DNA from: an uncultured Acidobacteriota bacterium
Lineage (GTDB): Bacteria > Acidobacteriota > Thermoanaerobaculia > Gp7-AA8
Direction of reading: 5' to 3'
Length of the DNA: 8,115 bases
Assembly (NCBI GenBank): GCA_946887105.1
Contig: CAMPKJ010000225.1
Span: 1-8,115 of the forward strand
Shown piece by piece: positions 5,164 through 8,115 of the stretch (position 1 is its first letter; each line of letters begins with the position of its first letter). Both the position numbers and the translations under genes were made by a program. The notes beneath the pieces were generated by a model that was not told the DNA's origin, made no database searches, and saw only the letters and a program-made list of their open reading frames with translations.

Positions 5164-6588
5164 ATGTCCGAAACCGTCATCCCGCGGCTCTCCCGCGGCC
5201 TTCGCGATCTGTTGCCCGACCAGATGCTCGCGCGGCAGCAGATGGTCGACACCATCCGCGGAGTTTACGAGCTCTACGGCTTCGTTCCTCTCTCCACGCC
5301 CGCCATCGAATATCTCGATGTGTTGTCGGGCAGCGCGGGTCAGGAGGCGCAGCAGTCGATCTTCCGCGTCACCAATCCCAAAGAGGATGAAGAGCTCGGG
5401 CTGCGCTTCGATCTGACCGTGCCGCTGGCGCGGGTGATCTCGCAGTACGGCGAGCTGCCGCGGCCGTTCCGGCGCTATCAGGTCTCGCCGGTGTGGCGTG
5501 CCGACAAGCCGGACAAGGGACGCTATCGCGAGTTCACGCAGTTCGACCTCGACTCGGTCGGCGTCGAGAGTGAGATCGCGGACACCGAGATCATCGCCGG
5601 GATGTGCGACACGCTGGCCGCGCTGCAGCTCCCCAGCTACCTGGTGCGCTTCTCCAGCCGCGCCGTGCTGAACCTGCTGCTGGCCTTTGCCGGCGTCACC
5701 GCGGAGCAGGGCGTCGATGTGTTCCGCGTGCTCGACAAGCTCGACAAGATCGGTCTCGACAAGGTCAAGCGCGAGCTGATGGACGGCTACAAGGACGAGT
5801 CGGGCGACATGATCCGCGGCGTCGGTCTCTCGCGCGATCAGGTCGATCGCGTCGAGCGCTTCCTGAGCATCAAGTCGGAGTCGCGCAGCACCGTGATCGC
5901 CCAACTGCGCGAGCTGTTCGGGTCGCTCGAGAACGCGGCCGCGCAGATCGACATCATCGAGCGCATTTCGAATCATCTCTATGCGCTCGGCTACGGCGAC
6001 GATCAGGTCTCGCTCGATCTCTCCATCGCCCGCGGCCTCGCCTATTACGACGGTCCCGTGTTCGAAGCCATCCTCCCCGACGCGCCGCAGTTCGGCTCCG
6101 TGTTCGGCGGCGGACGTTACGATGGTCTGGTGAAGCGCTTCACCGGCCAGCCGCTGCCCGCCGTCGGCGCATCGATCGGCGTCGATCGCCTGCTGGCCGC
6201 GCTCACGCATCAGGGGCGCATCGGCAAGAAGCGCGCAACCGCGCGCGTGCTGGTCACGATGATGGATGCCAGCCTGCACGCCGACTATCTGGCCATGACC
6301 TGGGAGCTGCGCCGTGCCGGAATCCCGACGGAGCTGTACCTCGGCTCGGGCAACATGAAGAAGCAGCTCCGGTACGCGGATCAGTACGATGTCCCGCTGG
6401 CGATTCTCTACGGCTCGCAGGAGAAGGAGCAGGGCACGGTCGCGATCAAGGACCTCGTCGCAGGACGCGAGCGCATGCAAGCCATCGCCGACCGCACGGA
6501 GTACCTCGGCCAGCGCGCCGCGCAGGTCACCGTCCCGCGCACGGAGCTGGTGAGCTCGATCCGCAGCATGCTGGCGGGCTTGGAATGA
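5164..6588 (+). CDS. hisS: Histidine--tRNA ligase, divergent type
   Basis: HisRS activates histidine with ATP and charges tRNA-His in the cytoplasm. The 474-residue protein starts at ATG 5164, seven bases after AAGAGG (5151-5156); an in-frame ATG at 5083 is rejected because it would translate the palindrome. Class II motifs are present: motif 1 (about 12-55), LRFDLTVPLAR, motif 2 (YQVSPVWRADKPDKGRYREF, Arg112 the ATP-contacting arginine), the HisRS-specific HisA motif (ARGLAYYDGPVFE, Arg290 catalytic) and motif 3 (GASIGVDRLLAAL, Arg342). The C-terminal anticodon-binding domain starts at about 355. LRFDLTVPLAR, in place of the LRPEGTA of E. coli-type enzymes, places it with the eukaryotic/archaeal/alpha-proteobacterial branch. 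In the motif 2 loop it has P116-D117-K118 where E. coli has P-Q-K, the region that reads G-1:C73. HisA has LAYY instead of LDYY. These fit a tRNA-His without G-1, encoded next door. Confidence 0.95.
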   Translation: MSETVIPRLSRGLRDLLPDQMLARQQMVDTIRGVYELYGFVPLSTPAIEYLDVLSGSAGQEAQQSIFRVTNPKEDEELGLRFDLTVPLARVISQYGELPRPFRRYQVSPVWRADKPDKGRYREFTQFDLDSVGVESEIADTEIIAGMCDTLAALQLPSYLVRFSSRAVLNLLLAFAGVTAEQGVDVFRVLDKLDKIGLDKVKRELMDGYKDESGDMIRGVGLSRDQVDRVERFLSIKSESRSTVIAQLRELFGSLENAAAQIDIIERISNHLYALGYGDDQVSLDLSIARGLAYYDGPVFEAILPDAPQFGSVFGGGRYDGLVKRFTGQPLPAVGASIGVDRLLAALTHQGRIGKKRATARVLVTMMDASLHADYLAMTWELRRAGIPTELYLGSGNMKKQLRYADQYDVPLAILYGSQEKEQGTVAIKDLVAGRERMQAIADRTEYLGQRAAQVTVPRTELVSSIRSMLAGLE

Positions 6589-6606
6589 GGGCGCACATTG
6601 CACCAG

Positions 6607-6652
6607 CCTTCTCCCCTCGTGAGGGGAGAAGGTGCCGCAGGCGGATGAGGGG
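6607..6652 (+). repeat. REP-like unit, copy 3
   Basis: A perfect 12-bp stem (6607-6618 with 6621-6632) is followed by the 20-nt tail (6633-6652). It is identical over 46 bases to 167-212, more than 6 kb away. It begins 19 bases after the hisS stop codon. Confidence 0.92.
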
Positions 6653-6673
6653 GTGCCGGCGCGTGAGGACGAA

Positions 6674-6723
6674 CCCCTCATCCGCGCTTCGCGCACCTTC
6701 TCCCCTCTGCGGAGGGGAGAAGG
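6674..6723 (-). repeat. REP-like unit, copy 4 (inverted)
   Basis: This is the tail (6674-6695, with GCGCTTCGCGC in place of GCCTGCGGC) followed by a perfect 12-bp stem (6696-6707 with 6712-6723, loop TGCG). It is inverted relative to copy 3, with tails facing inward, opposite to the left pair. The right arm contains the hutH ribosome-binding site. Confidence 0.9.
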
Positions 6724-6727
6724 CATG
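6696..6727 (+). promoter_or_regulatory. hutH ribosome-binding site buried in a repeat hairpin
   Basis: GGAGGGG (6711-6717) is an excellent Shine-Dalgarno 7 nt before the hutH ATG (6725-6727). All but its first base lies in the 3' arm of a perfect 12-bp hairpin that ends one base before the ATG. It could alternatively pair with 6607-6618 in copy 3, so the site is covered in either fold. Confidence 0.65.
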
Positions 6728-8115
6728 ACCGGAACAATCACGCTCGACGGCGCATCGCTCACCATCGAACAGCTCGTGCAGATCGCCCGTCATGGCGCAC
6801 GCGTGGAGCGCGATCCTTCGACGAACGCCGCCGTCGCGCGCAGCGAGGCGCTCATCGCCGAGGTGGTCGCGAATTACCGCCGCGCGTGGGAAGCGAAGTC
6901 GGCGGCTTCGAGTGAATACGGCGTCACCACCGGCTTCGGCGAGTTCAAGGACAAGCCGATCGCGCCGGAGGATCTCGAACAGCTCCAGCGCAATCTGCTG
7001 CTGTCGCATTCGGTCGGCGTCGGCGACAACTCCGATCCCGACGATCTCTCCAACTACTTCCACGCCGAGGTTGTGCGCGGCGCGCTGGCCACGCGGCTGA
7101 ATGCCTTCCTGCGCGGACATTCCGGCGTGCGCACCAGGCTCGTCGACATCGTGCAGGCCATGCTCAATCGCGGCGTGATTCCGCTCGTGCCGCTGCGCGG
7201 TTCGGTCGGTGCGAGCGGCGATCTCTGTCCGCTTTCGCATCTGTTCGTCACGCTGCTCGGGCACGGGCGGTTTTACACGCTCGACGATCGCACGCTGCGT
7301 CCCGCAACCGATCTGCCGGCGCTCCTCGGATTCACTGCCGAGGAAATGAAGCCGACCTTCAAGGAAGGCCTGGGCCTGGTCAACGGCGCGAATTTCTCCG
7401 CGGCGATGCTCGCACTGGCCGTACACGATGCGGAGCGTCTCGCGGACATCGCCGACGGCGCGGCCGCGATGTCGCTCGAGGCGATGGCCGGCTGCACGCG
7501 CGCGCTCGATGCGAAGGTGCACGAAGATCGCGGACATCCGGGACAGATCGAAAGCGCGCGCCGCATCCGCGAGATGGTCATCGGCAGCCGCCTCGTCGAG
7601 CGCGCCGGCGCAGTGCAGGACGCGTATTCACTTCGTTGCGCGCCGCAGGTGCACGGCGCATCGCGCGACACCTTGCGCTTCGTTCGTTCGATCGCCGAGA
7701 AGGAGCTGAACGCCGCGACCGACAATCCGCTGTTCTTCCCCGATGAAGGCGATCCGTTCGACGCACAGTTCCGCGAGAACTGGCCGGAGTGGTATCGCGG
7801 CGATCTCCGCTTCGCCTACTCGGCCGGAAACTTCCACGGACAGCCGCTGGCGCTGGCGGCCGACTTTCTGACCATCGCGGTGCACGAGCTCGGGAACATC
7901 TCCGAGCGCCGCACGCAGATGCTGCTCGACGGGCATCACAATCGCGGATTGCCGCAGAACCTCACCACGCGCCCCGGCGTGAACTCGGGATTGATGATCC
8001 TGCAGTACACGGCGGCGTCGATCGTCTCCGAGAACAAAGTGCTCGCGCATCCCGCTTCGATCGATTCGATTCCGACCGGCGCAAACGCGGAGGATCACGT
8101 CTCGATGTCGACGCA
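6725..8115 (+). CDS. hutH: Histidine ammonia-lyase, C-terminus cut off by window edge
   Basis: HutH removes ammonia from histidine to give urocanate, the first step of histidine breakdown. The 463 visible residues contain the family features: Tyr65 in YGVTTGFG, LSHSVGVG with His95 (typical of histidine lyases), the Ala163-Ser164-Gly165 triad in GSVGASGDL that cyclises to the MIO electrophile, VNGANFS, AVQDAYSLRCAPQVHGA, ATDNPLFF (331-338), NFHGQPLALAADF (369-381), ISERR, SIPTGANAEDHVSMS near the end. About 40-60 residues are missing beyond the edge. Residues 343-365, rich in Trp, Tyr and Asp, are a longer loop than in Pseudomonas HutH, just before the NFH motif. It is on the same strand as hisS, 136 bp downstream, separated by the REP-like pair. 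No hutU or hutI is in view. A phenylalanine or tyrosine lyase is less likely, given the Ser-His at 94-95. Confidence 0.92.
   Translation, partial: MTGTITLDGASLTIEQLVQIARHGARVERDPSTNAAVARSEALIAEVVANYRRAWEAKSAASSEYGVTTGFGEFKDKPIAPEDLEQLQRNLLLSHSVGVGDNSDPDDLSNYFHAEVVRGALATRLNAFLRGHSGVRTRLVDIVQAMLNRGVIPLVPLRGSVGASGDLCPLSHLFVTLLGHGRFYTLDDRTLRPATDLPALLGFTAEEMKPTFKEGLGLVNGANFSAAMLALAVHDAERLADIADGAAAMSLEAMAGCTRALDAKVHEDRGHPGQIESARRIREMVIGSRLVERAGAVQDAYSLRCAPQVHGASRDTLRFVRSIAEKELNAATDNPLFFPDEGDPFDAQFRENWPEWYRGDLRFAYSAGNFHGQPLALAADFLTIAVHELGNISERRTQMLLDGHHNRGLPQNLTTRPGVNSGLMILQYTAASIVSENKVLAHPASIDSIPTGANAEDHVSMST

Noticed and set aside
5116..6765. 549-codon open frame on the minus strand
   Set aside because: It is the antisense shadow of hisS, whose class II synthetase motifs are unmistakable.
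6527..7537. 336-codon open frame on the minus strand
   Set aside because: It is the antisense shadow of the hutH start and the REP-like repeats; the sense frame carries the MIO triad and other lyase motifs.

Overview
The window is GC-rich bacterial chromosome, coding on both strands with long antisense shadow frames. No gene fixes the phylum. The egtD, the Crp/Fnr-like family with a TTRPR helix-turn-helix, the run of HlyD-type adaptors and the abundance of short dispersed palindromes suggest a soil-type Acidobacteriota or a similar high-GC lineage. This is a low-confidence inference. The tRNA-His/HisRS pair is of the kind described for alpha-proteobacteria, which points either to that group or to lateral transfer of the pair.

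Layout. On the minus strand, positions 2761 down to 1 carry three consecutive periplasmic adaptor (HlyD/MFP) genes: a lipoprotein, a membrane-anchored protein, and a third lipoprotein that runs off the left edge. A short divergent promoter region (2762-2827) separates them from plus-strand genes: egtD (histidine N-alpha-methyltransferase of ergothioneine synthesis), a 310-base non-coding stretch with a dyad operator, a frameshifted Crp/Fnr-family regulator, tRNA-His(GTG), hisS, and hutH, which runs off the right edge. Histidine is the substrate or cargo of four of the five plus-strand loci: it is methylated by EgtD, charged onto tRNA-His by HisRS, and deaminated by HutH.

Two kinds of dispersed repeat occur. 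The first is a REP/BIME-like unit: a 26-28 nt hairpin with a 20 nt tail. It is present as two inverted pairs (104-212 and 6607-6723), one covering the start codon of the third adaptor and the other the Shine-Dalgarno of hutH. The second kind is three palindromes of unrelated sequence but the same design: each arm is about 30 nt made of 3-4 tandem 7-10 bp units, and the arms are inverted around a GC-rich 14-20 nt centre. They lie at 1471-1551 (between two adaptor genes), 3269-3362 (inside egtD, in frame) and 5060-5135 (between tRNA-His and hisS). This shared design and the tRNA-His/HisRS pair (G1:U72, A73, no G-1) are the most interesting items in the window.
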